Assembly: GCA_946807835.1 (NCBI GenBank)
Contig: OX327690.1
Span: 6,730,501 to 6,794,500, forward strand
DNA: 64,000 bases
Reading direction: 5' to 3'
Origin: Ailanthus altissimus
Taxonomy: Eukaryota; Streptophyta; Magnoliopsida; Sapindales; Simaroubaceae
The notes under the pieces were generated by a model. The model was not told where the DNA came from, ran no database searches, and worked only from the letters and a program-made list of their open reading frames with translations. A program made the position numbers and the translations under genes. Below, in pieces: positions 11,721 through 22,358 of the stretch. Every line of letters begins with the position of its first letter. The first letter of the stretch is position 1.

Positions 11721-13249
11721 TCATTGGCTATTTGAGAATTATTGTTGAACTTCTTCTTTTCTTCGATAGAAGTTGGCATCTTGAGAACAAGATATTCATG
11801 TGAAGCTCATTTAACCACCTTACTAAGCCAGATCTCTTCATCTAAATCATTAGAGTTGCTTTCTAACTCTTTCTGGATAACAACTATATTTAATTAATCT
11901 TTATAATAAATACCTTTTGAGGACTTTTTTCTGGTCCCTCTCCATCAGGAGCCTTTCATAATTGGCCGTTCTAGTGGTAAATTCATATAAGTCTCTAAAT
12001 TGATGTCCTTTAAAGTACTTCTTCATTGTGAAAGACATGCCTTTAATGACCATGGATACACAGTCAACCTCAGTGATTTAGGTATGGCACTGTGTTCTAA
12101 GCTTTTTTAAGCAGGCTATGTATTTTGATAACTACTCACCAGGCATCTTTATTACTTTGGCTAGGTTGTTTAGATCTGCTCTTAACTAGCAATGGACTCT
12201 AGCACTAAATTTACGTACCAAGTGAAAACATTCTTCGTTATGGAGTTGTCGAACAATCTTAAGTTTTAGAATGGAGAAGAGTTGGCTTCTCCACACTGCA
12301 ACATAAACCTAGAGATGTGCTCGAAGGTGGTGATGTTCTCTTCCCTAGAAAACATAAAATTGTAGAATTTTATACCCTTTAAAAAAAAGGAAGAATGAGT
12401 TTATAATGTGGGTATGGCTTTCTATAAGATGACCTAACCATTGGCTTTAGATCAACCCTTATATTCTGTAGAGCTTTAGCTATTGTATTTCTATCAATCT
12501 CATTACTTTATAGTTAGCTGATTTTGGTGGCTCTACAGATCTAAATTGAATCGACCTCGTTTGGGACTGGCTGACTTGTTCATTTACTTATGAAGCTAGT
12601 TGGTGCAAGCTTCCCACTTCACCATATTTCTCATTGAGTCATAACTAAAGACATATCCTAGTTGGCCTTGTTGCTAGATTAAGAGTTTGTAAATTTAACT
12701 CGCTAATGTCACATTAGTATATTAATCGAACCATGCTCTATATCAGCTTGACTTTGGCTTTGGCATTTGCGAGGCTCCTAAAACTCTGGGCTAGGTTGAT
12801 CTTATAGGAAAGCCATGAGATCGGTCTAATTTTATCTCATCGCCTTCAGGTTCTTCAATATGCTTCTATTAATGTTTTGATTATCTTCGATCAGAAGTCT
12901 AAACACAAAGAAATATGATTTGTGAGTTTAGTGCTCGATTACTAGTTCTCCAAAGAGATATGGAAAACTAATCCCTAGATGTTGACCATAGAAAACATAG
13001 CCAGAGAGATAGAAGGGAATCACTTTTTAGGTCATTTAATTGGCAACTAATTATATCCTCCTCAATATTAGTGGCTAGACTTTTTTCTTCATGATGCAAT
13101 GTGTTCAAAGGGTCTTTGATAGGAGTTAGTGTTTCTTCACCCTTTCTTGATGCAGTAGAGGACTCAGCAGTAGTCTTGTCAGTGACTTTAAGATTCTTAG
13201 TTATTCTTCTAGATATTATTGGCATATAAAGAGAATTCCCACTAGGCAT
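11721..13249 (-). pseudogene. Gypsy gag remnant, N-terminal part
   Basis: It starts with an ATG at 13247-13249 (MPSGNSLYMP...), which lies within the primer binding site, a very short leader. The first 93 codons are open. Downstream near 12060-11930 the pattern GMSFTMKKYFKGHQFRDLY..TANYERLLMERD matches the retrotrans-gag C-terminal region of Tat elements. Stops are frequent. It ends at the solo LTR insertion. Confidence 0.7.
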
Positions 13250-13258
13250 GCCAAAAAG
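13238..13258 (-). promoter_or_regulatory. Primer binding site of Tat element 1
   Basis: Directly beside the LTR end, the minus strand reads TTTTTGGCATGCCTAGTGGGA. TGG is the expected complement of the tRNA CCA end. The second Tat element has TTTTTGACACGTCCAGTGGGA at the same place. The gag ATG overlaps this site. Confidence 0.6.
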
Positions 13259-13260
13259 AA

Positions 13261-13800
13261 TATTCGTGCGTAAAATTTATTAAAGAGATTTATGTATGTT
13301 CAGTATCCAACTAAAACTATGAACTATCACAAATTCTCAAAAAACCGAGGTTAGGATTAGTCAAACAAGGCAAAGTCGAATTCCATTTACAACAAGCAAG
13401 GCTTAGAATAAATCTAGACTATAAAATAGCGAGCAAAGTGTAGAGTTTGTGTTAATTTACAAAGAAGAACAAGCAAAACTCGAAAATTGAGCTACGAAGA
13501 TCAACAAGCGAGGATGAGATCTTAGGTTAAAAGCTAAAAGTGAGAGAAAAGTAAAACTAAGAGAAAAATTGTATTATTGTATTGGATGTAACTGATGTTT
13601 TACAATAATTTATTGAGCCTTTGTGTAGGTTGAAGACCTACTCAATCTTAATTCTTTAAAGAAAAAAAATCCTAACCAAAATAGAATTTCTTATTCTAAT
13701 AGACATCTAAATATGCCTAATACCCAACCGGGCCTAGTTTAATATACAAAAAAATAACCTAAGTGAACCCAATATATACAAATTTGAGCCAATGTTAACA
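13261..13800 (-). repeat. 5' LTR of Tat element 1
   Basis: On the minus strand it runs from TGTTAACATTGGC (13800) to CGCACGAATA (13261), the terminal CA having become TA. It is followed by the primer binding site. Its 540-bp length and 3' end resemble the 525-bp LTR at 44368-44892 (shared GAACATACA...AAATTTTA-like end), but the 5' parts differ. The partner 3' LTR is outside the window. Confidence 0.65.
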
Positions 13801-14703
13801 TTACCCAATTGTTTTTTTTAATTGAAGGAAAAAAGGTCATTACTTTTCTAAATCTATAGCCGACATGAAGAAGAACTTAACTAGGGTTATTTATTAGAAT
13901 CTCAAATTTTTAAGAGTTATTTTTGTAATAAAAAAAGAGAAATTAACAGTTTAATTTGTTTTTTTTATTGAATTACTCACTTAATTTTTTATATTTCAAA
14001 ATTACTAATTATGTTATTTACAAATATTTTTGCTTTCATTTTTATCTTAAAATGAAATATCTTACTACAATTTTTTAATTTTGAAACATGAACATTTTTG
14101 TTTCTAAAAAACTCTTAAGGGTGAAGCTAGTGCGAATACTAAAACACTCTTAACATGCTATTGTCATTTTCAAAGTAATTGTAACTAACTTGAAATGATG
14201 TTTATTTGATAGTTTTTCTCCAATCCAAATATTAAATATATATATTGAAAAAAATAAATATTTTCATTAAACAAGGAAATTAGTAAAAATAAAATGACTT
14301 AGAAAACTATAGGGAATTTACCCATACCATATCAACATTATTATAGTCATCTTGTATAACTAATTAATGAGCCACAATAATTTTGCTATATCTTATAAAA
14401 AAAAATGTTACATTCTTTGTATTATTTAGAAGATAGAAAACAGAAGTGAGAATATCACCCTCAACTCTTAAAAAAGACTAATTATTTAAGACTTAAATCA
14501 TATTAAGACACTCTAACTCAACAATATTTATAAAAGAGTTATTAACTAAGACCGTCGAGACATCGAAGATATAATGCTGAAGAGAATATATATATATATA
14601 TATATAATATGGGTTAGTGAAAAGACAAATCTATCGAAGGATTTAAAAATAAAATATTAGAAAAAAAAATTAAAGCCCGGTTTACATAATCTTAAGTACT
14701 AAT
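13801..14703. other. AT-rich intergenic DNA, start of duplicated segment copy A
   Basis: No gene seen. From about 14167 the sequence is similar to 40018 onward in copy B, in the same orientation. A short (TA)n run lies near 14589-14607. Confidence 0.7.
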
Positions 14704-14708
14704 ATTAT

Positions 14709-14897
14709 TGTGTAATATAGTATCATTAATATATTTGATATCATATCAAATATATTTCTACCTTTTATAACATGTAGTTATTTCTCTCTATGTATAGTAT
14801 TGTTTTCTTATTTTGTAATAAAATAAAGCTTATATAAAAGCTCCAATTGTATAGTTTTGATTACAGTGAAAATATACTCTTTTTTATATTTCTCACA
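14709..14897 (+). repeat. 5' LTR of TRIM
   Basis: TGTGTAATATAG...TTTCTCACA, 189 bp, with a TATATAAA-like box near 14830. Ends directly at the primer site. Confidence 0.85.
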
Positions 14898-14910
14898 TGG
14901 TATTAGGGCT
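14898..14910 (+). promoter_or_regulatory. tRNA-iMet-type primer binding site of TRIM
   Basis: TGGTATTAGGGCT follows the LTR immediately. The plant Copia/TRIM consensus is TGGTATCAGAGC, so this has two changes. Confidence 0.8.
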
Positions 14911-15116
14911 CTGATTTTTTTACTATTGCTTTGCTTAGCCAAAGATTTGCCAAATTTTTTTCGAGAACTTGTTGGAAGTCCATCGGAGTTTTGTCGAAAA
15001 GTCATCGAAAATCATCGGATGATTTTCGTGCTAGACATCGCCCACGCGAAGATACTCAAAAACCTTTGACCATTCCAACGCCACATCGGAGATCGAAACA
15101 AGACACACCTACCGCC

Positions 15117-15305
15117 TGTGTAATATTGCATCATTAATATATTTCATATCATATCAAATATATTTTTACCTTTTATAACATAGTAGTATTTTGTTTTATG
15201 TATAGTATTATTTTTCTATTTTGTAATAAGTTAAGCTTATATAAAGGCTCTCATTGTACAAATATGATTATAATGAACATATACCTTTTTTTTATATTTC
15301 TCATA
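15117..15305 (+). repeat. 3' LTR of TRIM
   Basis: TGTGTAATATTGC...TTTCTCATA, 189 bp, terminal CA changed to TA, followed by the TSD ATTAT. Confidence 0.85.
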
Positions 15306-15310
15306 ATTAT

Positions 15311-16363
15311 GATATAATTATTGAATTAATTGAAACCTTTACTTGAGTGGAGGCAATTAGCATAATATGTTCATCATATATATACATTTACAAATATTGT
15401 CAATTATTTGGCAACGTGTAAATAAAAGAAAAAACAAAAATTTCATGCACAATAAAAATTTATAATGATGGGCAGAAGAAAAATCATACGCCACTCTCAT
15501 CTATGAACTCTCTAGTCCATGAAGGGAGGCAATAGATAAATTAAAATTAGCACCAAGACTTTTGGATGCATTTGATACCATCGAAGAATTAGATTGAATA
15601 ATAAAAACTAGGTGGGACTGTAATAGGATGAATAATATTTGGTGCGATATTATATTTATTGATGCTACGAATTATTAAAATATTAAATATACAAATTATA
15701 TTATGTTATTTTTATCATTTAAATTATTTTATAGTAAATATTAGAAGTAAAAGAGTCATTGACAAGTGACCATTAGAGAAGACAATTTAGCTTGAGTTTG
15801 AATTTGAAAAACCTTGAAAATTCGGTCGAATTCAAACTTAAATAATGATTGGCTGAGGCTGCCGTTGATTATTGTCCATAATCATTGGGCAGAAACATTG
15901 CAATTTTGTTTGTCATACGAATGCAATTGTAGAACAGAAGTGCTATGATTAGTCTCAATTGACCAATCAATTAAAATCCTCTATGTACAACTGTGTATGA
16001 ACTATATTTGTAAATAGTAATTACATTGTTCGTGCATAATAATAAAAGAGAGTTTTAATTGGTTAGACAGTCGCGGTTGATCATAGCACTCTTCATTGTA
16101 CCAATTAAACATCGTCAATAAATATATAAACTTTCCTTGATGAAGAAAGATGATTGACGTTTGGAAAACTTGCAATGTTCTATGTCAAACGGCAATGACT
16201 AGTGCACCACCACCAACTACCTCAAAACTGCTCAATTTACGTGAAGGTAATTATGATTCATCCTCATTCGCTATCGTTATTATGTGGCTGAACTCTCGAT
16301 TAATGTTTTTCAACTACCAACTCAAATGATGAAAATACTTGTCCAGTGAATACGTCATCAAAC
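15311..16363. other. Non-coding duplicated segment, copy A (middle)
   Basis: No gene seen. It is collinear with about 40711-42950 in copy B, apart from insertions there at 40950-41794 and 41883-42312. Divergence is by point changes and small indels. Confidence 0.75.
15937..16094. repeat. Hairpin-forming inverted repeat, copy A
   Basis: Imperfect arms of about 42 bp (15937-15978 and 16053-16094) surround a loop of about 74 bp. The same structure exists in copy B (42440-42599). ATTGTA occurs just outside both ends in copy A, so a small MITE is likely, but the TSD is not clear in copy B. Confidence 0.6.
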
Positions 16364-17162
16364 GAGGTGAGAGGAAAAATGATCATTACCTTTTATGATA
16401 TCAATTAATATCTACTTATTTTCGTATAATTTTAAAAAGATTTAAAATTTTTTTATTGTTAAGAATTTTCTGTTACTTTTATAATTATTACATGATTTTA
16501 TAATTTTATTTTATAATAATATTTGATTTAACAATTTTATTCATTAAGAATTAAGAATAAAAGAAAAAAATAAAGGCTTTAAGGGAATTTAAACTTTTGA
16601 TATCTAAAATATAACCATCCATCTTAATCATTTAGACAAATTTAAGTTTAGTTAACATTTATGAAAATTAAAATATATACCCTATAACAAAAATTAAATG
16701 AATTATTAATTATAAATTAAATAAATTTTGATACTTAAAATTATAAATAATTATATGTCTAAAAGTATTTTAAATAATGTTTAATTTAAATAAGTTACGA
16801 AATGAGTTTTTCTTAAAACCCATTATAAATATCTTTTTATTTTTTAATTATTCTTAAATTAATTAAAAATAAATAAAACGGCATTGATAACTATGTTAAT
16901 TATAAAAAATTATTTTCAACAAATTATTTTTCATATGTAACCATAAATTATTATTTAATATGTTTTTAATTAATTTTGATAATTTATGATAAATTTTTGA
17001 ATCTTTTGTTGTACATACTTAATTGAATTTATTGTTTATTAAAATATTTTATACTTATTGTTTATAACTTTTTAGTATCAAAATTTATTTAATATATAAT
17101 TAATAATTCATCTAATTTATTTATATGGTATATATATATATATTAGTTTTTATAAATTGTTA

Positions 17163-18034
17163 TGTTGAAAAATTGGTGATTCAATAATTTTGGTTAGACA
17201 AGAATTGAGATGAATGTTAAAGTAGAGAGTCACAAGAAGTCAAAAACGTGTGGGACACATATGGAGAAGTCTAGGACGAGTAGGACACGAATGGGGAAGC
17301 GAAACGGGACTCAAAGACGCGAAGGAAGCAAGAAAACGCAGAATAGGTGTTACCAGGGCTGAGCGTCGCGGCCCCTATGACAGCAACCCAGCACCGCAGC
17401 ACTGGGTCCTCAGCGCCGCGGCGATGGGCGCGATAATGCCCAGTGCCGCAGCTCCCAGAGATGAGCGCCGCGATGCCAGATGCATCAGAAGTCCGTTTTG
17501 GTTAGGAATTTTGAGTTTTGGGAAGTTTTGGACTTTCAAAACAAGTGGACTCTTACTCTAACAAGGAATAGGGTTAGTAGGCACGAAATACATCCTATAT
17601 AAACACTTGTAAACCCTTTAGTTGAGATCAAGCATTAAGAGAGGCTCTAAAAGAGGGGAAGAACTGGGTAGACACTAAGTGCTTGTGTGCGCTAGGGTGG
17701 AACCATTGTTTGGGTGATCATTGTTCGTGGTAGAGTAAGGGTTCACTAAACGTTTAGGTCTTTTTGAGGGTTCTTCAAATTGGGTTTTTCTTATAAAATC
17801 TCTAGGGAGTTAATAAGAGAGGCTAGGATCATTGGATCCACCGTGGACGTAGGTAATTGGCCGAAACACGTAAAATTGTGTTGTGCTCTTTTATATTTTA
17901 CTTTGGATTCTTGTTATTTTTACTTGATTAACAGGTTATTTTACTGCACAAGAAGGTTAGGGTTCTAGGTTGAATCTTGGGTTCTTCGCTTCAACATAAT
18001 CTCGAGAGGGAGAATAACGTTTCCTCCCTCAATA
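17163..18034 (+). repeat. 5' LTR of gag-protease Copia derivative
   Basis: Starts TGTTGAAAAATTGG and ends CCTCAATA (CA changed to TA), 872 bp. A GC-rich block (about 17330-17490) lies upstream of the TATATAAA box at 17596-17603. Confidence 0.85.
17596..17603 (+). promoter_or_regulatory. TATA box of LTR
   Basis: TATATAAA, conserved in the 3' LTR at 19960-19967 and in the related solo LTR near 41380 (minus strand). Confidence 0.6.
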
Positions 18035-18037
18035 AAC

Positions 18038-18050
18038 TGGTATCAGAGTT
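18038..18050 (+). promoter_or_regulatory. tRNA-iMet primer binding site
   Basis: TGGTATCAGAGTT, three bases after the LTR end, matching the plant Copia consensus. Confidence 0.9.
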
Positions 18051-18086
18051 AAAGGTTCAATAATACATACTTGCGGTATTTAAACC

Positions 18087-18800
18087 ATGGCTGCAATCAA
18101 GTAAAAAATAGAGAAGTTCAATGGGATGAATGACTTCAATCTTTGGAGGAAGAAAGTTAGGGCTCTACTAGTGAAAGAAGGGTTAGACTCAGTCTTGGAG
18201 GAAGCTAGCTCCTCAACTAGCGATGAGACGACAAGCTCAATGTCCGGGCAGAAAGATTGGGACATGATTTAGGAAAAGGCTCACAGCACCTTATTCTTGG
18301 CGTTGAGCGATGAAGTATTAAGGGAAGTTGGTGATGAAGAAGTCGCTTTGGGGCTGTGAAAGAGACTCGAGGCATTATACATGAAGAAGTCTCTTGTAAA
18401 TAGACTTCTTGTGAAAAAGAAACTACATCAGCTAACAATGCATGAGGAAACTTCATTGAGAGCTCACATTGACGAGTTCAACAAGATCATCATAAGTCTT
18501 AAGCAACTGGGCATCAAGACTGAGGATGAAGACAAGACCATTATCCTATTAAGTTCGTTGCTAAAGAGTTATGAGAGCTTTGTAGATACACTGCTGTATG
18601 GGAAAGAGTCTTTGATGATGAATGATATTAAGATATTATTGAACTCAAAAGAATTGATAAAGAGACTTGAGTCCGAGAGTGGAGCAGCATTGCTTGCACA
18701 AGAAAAGAAGAATAACCAATCAAGGGGAGATTCAAGAAGTGTTTCATTTATAATAAGGAATGACACTTTGTGAAGGATTGTCCGAAATCAAAAGGCTAAG
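18087..18800 (+). pseudogene. Copia gag (UBN2-type) with zinc-knuckle remnant
   Basis: ATG at 18087 (MAAIK). The frame holds KFNGMNDFNLWRKKVRALL near residues 12-30, then a helical region (RLEALYMKKSLVNRLLVKKK; HIDEFNKIIISLKQLGI; DKTIILLSSLLKSYESFV), all typical of Copia gag. In-frame stops lie at about 18102, 18270 and 18357, but 18381-18773 is open for 130 codons. After a frameshift the knuckle near 18737 reads CFIYNKE*HFVKDC, so the second Cys is Tyr and the Gly a stop. This is a dead copy, although the gag core is better kept than expected. Confidence 0.8.
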
Positions 18801-19260
18801 GAGGGTGGGCTGCAATCGGTACTAAGGAAGATACCGAAGTTGTAGACACATTGGTAGCCTCAAGGGAAAAGTACGCTGGCAAATAGATACTAGATTGAGG
18901 GTGCAGCGTCCATATGTGTCCTGATAGATCGATGTTTACCAACTATAAAGCCGAGAGAGGTAAAGCTCTAATGGGGAATGACATAACTTGTGAGATCATA
19001 GGAGTTGATGACATAAGGCTAAGGATGTAAGGTGGAGAAACTAGGGACTTACACGGTGTAAGGCATGTTCCAAAATTGAGGAGAAACTTGATATCCCTAA
19101 GCAAGCTCGATGAGGAAGGGTATTCGGTTAGAGTGAAAAAAGGAAAACTAAGGGTAGAGAAAGGACCTATAAGGTTTAAGGGTGAGAAACACAATGAGTG
19201 GCTCTATGTGCTTATTGGGATGGCCATGAGTGGCCTTTCGCAGGGTGTTAGGGTAATGCA
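18800..19260 (+). pseudogene. Copia aspartic protease remnant
   Basis: Frames give ILD*GCSVHMCPDRSMF near 18890 (the ILDSGCSxHM active-site segment with Ser as stop), LMGNDITCEIIGVDDIRL near 18970, and HVPKLRRNLISLSKLDEEGY near 19060-19120. These are the usual protease and following region in Copia pol. After WLYVLIG near 19220 the homology to pol ends abruptly, marking the missing integrase and RT. Confidence 0.75.
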
Positions 19261-19496
19261 GACCACTAGGCGACATCCAAACCGTGCTCATCGAGGTGAT
19301 AAGGATTGGAAAGGAATGCAACGCATCCATACCCTATACAAGGTGCACGAATGCCTTTGGAGACCAAAGTCACTAGCCCAGGAAAAATCAAGTATTAGTG
19401 AAGACTTAACTAGACTCAACTCTAAGTAATAGAGTATTGGTGTGGATCGGATCTCGAAACCTTTTTATTAGGAATATTTTGAATCAAGGAAGGGTT
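19261..19496 (+). other. Residual 3' internal region with polypurine tract
   Basis: A short stretch with no recognisable domain ends in AAGGAAGGGTT (19486-19496), the likely polypurine tract beside the 3' LTR. Confidence 0.5.
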
Positions 19497-20398
19497 TGTT
19501 AAAAAATTAGTGATTCAACAATCTTGGTTGGACAAGAATTGAGATGAATACTAAAGTGGAGAGTCACAAGAAGTCTAGAATGTGTGGGACACATATGGAG
19601 AAGTCTAGGATGTGTGGGACACATATGGAGAAGTCTAGGACGTGTGAAACACAAAGAGGGAAGGGAAACAGAACTCAAAGATGCGAAAGAAGCAAGAAAA
19701 CGCGGGATAGGTGCTACTAGGGCTGAGCGTCGCGGTGCCCAAGACAGCAACCTAGCACCGCAACGCTGGGTCCTCAGCGCCATAGTGATGGGCGTGATAA
19801 TGTCCAGTGCGGTAGCTCCCAGAGATGAGCATCATGGCGCCAGATGCGTCAGAAGTACGTTTTGGTTCGGGATTTCGAGTTTTGAAAAGTTTTGAACTTC
19901 CAAAACAAGTGGACTCTTACACCAACAAGGAATAAGGTTAGTAGGCACGAAATACACCCTATATAAACACTTGTAAACCCTTTAGTTGAGATCAAGCATT
20001 AAGAGAGGCTCTAAGAGAGGGGAAGAATTGGGTAGACACTAAGTGCTTGTGTGCGCTAGGGTGGAACCATTATTTGGGTGATCATTGTTCGTGGTAGAGT
20101 AAGGGTTCACTAAACGTTTAGGTCCTTTTGAGGGTTCTTTAAATTGGGTTTTCCTTGTAGAATCTCTAGGGAGTTAATAAGAGAGGTTAGGATCTTTGGA
20201 TCTACCGTGGACGTAGACAATTGGCCAAAGCACGTAAAATTGTGTTGTGCTCTTTTATATTCTGCTTTTGATTCTTGTTATTTTTACTTGATTAACAGAT
20301 TATTCTACTACGCAAGGAGGTTAGGGTTTTAGGTTAAATCTTGGGTTCTTTGCTTCAACATAACTTCAAGAGGGAAAAGGGCGTTTCCTCCCTCAACA
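19497..20398 (+). repeat. 3' LTR of gag-protease Copia derivative
   Basis: TGTTAAAAAATTAG...CCCTCAACA, 902 bp. It is longer than the 5' LTR mainly because of a 30-bp tandem duplication near 19575-19635. GC-rich block at 19700-19860, TATATAAA at 19960-19967. Confidence 0.85.
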
Positions 20399-20680
20399 TG
20401 TTAATTAAACATAAGTTTGGCATTACATTATTTTTTAGGTTAAGGGTTCAATTCCTTTCAAAGTTATTATTTTTTTTCTTTTATTCTCAAATTTTTAAGG
20501 ATAAAATTATCTTAAGTCATATATTATTAAAAGTAAAATTATAAATTCACTTAAACAATTAAAAGATAAAAAAATATTCTTAATAACACGAGGTTTTTGT
20601 TTCTTTTTGAAACCATAGAGGGATAAACAAATATTATCTAATATTACAAAGGGATAATAGTTATTTTCTCAGAGGTGGGA

Positions 20681-21993
20681 GGGGTATAGGCGGACCTCTA
20701 CAGGGGGTCTAAGGGGCATGGCCCCCAAGCCCTTTTTTTTTAATTTATTATATATTTTTATAATTTTCACATTCTAAAATAGATATTTTTATAATTTAAC
20801 CCTCCAAAATTTTAAATCTAACATTAAAGCCCTTATATAGTTAAATTATAACTCAATATAATTTTCAAGTTTAACATTTAGTTTCCCTCTCACTTTAAAT
20901 TCTGATTTTGGATTTAAGGGCATATATTTATTTTATTCAATTAAAAAATAATATTAATTATATAAATATAATATTAAAATGATGTAAGCATTTTTAAATT
21001 TAGATTCTTTTAATTAAATTCCAAGCATTTTTAAAATCATCACATTGATCTCCCACGTTTGGTTTAAGTTATAATGTAAAAAGTTATTAGATCCCAAATG
21101 GTTTAACAACAAAAAGGTTCCTCTTTAGGACTAGCTAGCAAATATTCCTAACAGAACTTAATAAACATTTCGAGTTTCATACAAGGAATATTTTTAAAAT
21201 ATACGGGTCTTATGTGATAGATATTTAAAATAGAGAAATTGCGACTTTTTCTCTTGATTACTCACCACGATTTCTCTTTAAAATATTTGGGATTTAGTAT
21301 GACGCTTAGGCCAAACATGTAGGATCAGTTTAAAATTTTACACCTTTCATAATTTCTTTGGTAAAATTAGCAAAAGTTAAATCTTTTTTAAAAGGAATGG
21401 ATGGTGTGTTTGAGAAACCCATTTATAAAACAATAATTTTTTTTTTAAAAAAGTTTTAATTCAAATTTGGATGGCCACGAACGCAACACAATCAACTAAA
21501 CTACACTCAAAAGGTTAAAATTTTATATTATTATTATTATTATTATTATTATTACTTTTTCATATGAAGGAAAAATATTTAATCTCAAGATCTCCACTAA
21601 AATAAAAATATATATATTACCCTTTACTCACTGGGGTCTAAGTGAATAGCCTATGCTAACAAGTGGATATACTAAAGAAAAAAATTGGAAAAAAAATACC
21701 TTGCTCTTTAATTTTTTTTCTTTAACTCCCAATTTTACTCGTTATTTTTATTCAAAATCAAATGGTTGTTAACCCTCGTGATCAGTGAAACTATGTCTAA
21801 TGAACTAAAATTTTATATTATTATCATTATTTTTAACATAAGAAAGAAGATTTAAAGTCAAACCTCTGTTACAATAGAGGATAAATGTATTAACAACCCT
21901 TTTGCCACCGAACTCTAAATGAAAACGCCATGCTAACAAGCGAACTCGTTAAAGACTTGCAATTTTTAGGTACTGTATGCAGCTGTAGGTACG
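20681..21993. other. Non-coding DNA; duplicated segment copy A resumes near 20990
   Basis: No gene seen. From about 20990 to 21215 it matches 44160-44367 in copy B. The 20681-20990 part (with a short GC-rich stretch) has no match there. An (ATT)n run lies at about 21526-21554. Confidence 0.65.
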
Positions 21994-22358
21994 AGGGTGG
22001 ACAAAAAAAAAAAATTAGGAATTGAAAAATTGAATGAATTGATCGATTAAATTTGGTATGGTCCTCTTTTTTTTAACAAAAAATTGATTGGTTCAGTTCA
22101 GTTTCGGTTCGATTTTTTTTTACAAAAAAAAATAAATTAAAAAAAATCAAACAAAAAATTAAAAAAAATTATAATTTAAAATAAAATTAAAAAAAAATTG
22201 AATTGGACCAACTCAAATCAAAAATACCGAATCAAAAAAAATTAATTCGATCCAGTTTGATTTATTTTATTAAAAAATTTTATTTTAATTTAATTTATTA
22301 AAAAAATAAAACCGAACCGATTCGATTTTAAAAGAAATCAAATCATACCAACCCTTAT
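21994..22358. mobile_element. MITE, AGGGTGG...CCCTTAT type
   Basis: A very A/T-rich element containing GGTTCGGTTCGATT-type words on both strands, with inverted termini AGGGTGGACA and TACCAACCCTT. Flanking 9-mers gtaggtacg and gcaggtatc match at 6 of 9, so the TSD is decayed. It belongs with the better preserved element at 40243-40423. Confidence 0.55.

Larger units (their letters stand above)
1..13800 (-). mobile_element. Tat-like Ty3/Gypsy retrotransposon, partial at left edge
   Basis: Read on the minus strand from the LTR at 13800, the element shows LTR, primer binding site, gag, protease, reverse transcriptase, RNase H and integrase. Beyond pol it has an ORF in the opposite direction (plus strand, 245-2127). 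That order is diagnostic of Gypsy, and the antisense ORF between pol and the 3' LTR is a known trait of several Tat-lineage elements. All reading frames carry many stops, so it is dead. Two later LTR-type insertions (6805-8111 and 8853-11715) interrupt it. The 3' LTR lies outside the window. Confidence 0.85.
14709..15305 (+). mobile_element. TRIM (miniature LTR retrotransposon), TSD ATTAT
   Basis: Two 189-bp direct repeats (14709-14897 and 15117-15305), both starting TGTGTAATAT, flank a 219-bp interior. The interior opens with an initiator-Met-like primer site. ATTAT is present on both sides (14704-14708 and 15306-15310). At 597 bp with no polyprotein domain it fits the terminal-repeat retrotransposon in miniature class. 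The paralogous segment B lacks it (junction near 40710), which confirms insertion. Confidence 0.88.
17163..20398 (+). mobile_element. Non-autonomous Copia derivative (gag and protease only), TSD TGTTA
   Basis: LTRs at 17163-18034 and 19497-20398 are flanked by TGTTA (17158-17162 and 20399-20403). The 1.46-kb interior has a tRNA-iMet primer site, a gag and a protease-like region. It then goes straight to a purine-rich tract before the 3' LTR: integrase, RT and RNase H are absent. It is therefore either a deletion product or a mobilised short form. A solo LTR of the same family lies at 40950-41794. Confidence 0.88.
16373..20671. mobile_element. Long-TIR Mutator-like fold-back element, split by a Copia
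   Basis: Inverted-repeat arms of roughly 400 bp run from 16373 to about 16790 and, inverted, from about 17030 to 17162 and 20399 to 20671. The right arm is cut by the Copia element at 17163-20398. A 9-bp duplication flanks it, GAGGTGAGA (16364-16372) and GAGGTGGGA (20672-20680), with one transition. Without the Copia and its TSD it is about 1058 bp. Paralogous copy B has the empty site at about 42947. No transposase is encoded. Long TIRs plus a 9-bp TSD point to Mutator-like non-autonomous elements. Confidence 0.75.

Noticed and set aside
17250..17561. 103-codon ORF in the LTR (also 19584-19895)
   Set aside because: Lies in the GC-rich LTR block and the two LTR copies encode different, unaligned ends; LTR sequence rather than a gene.
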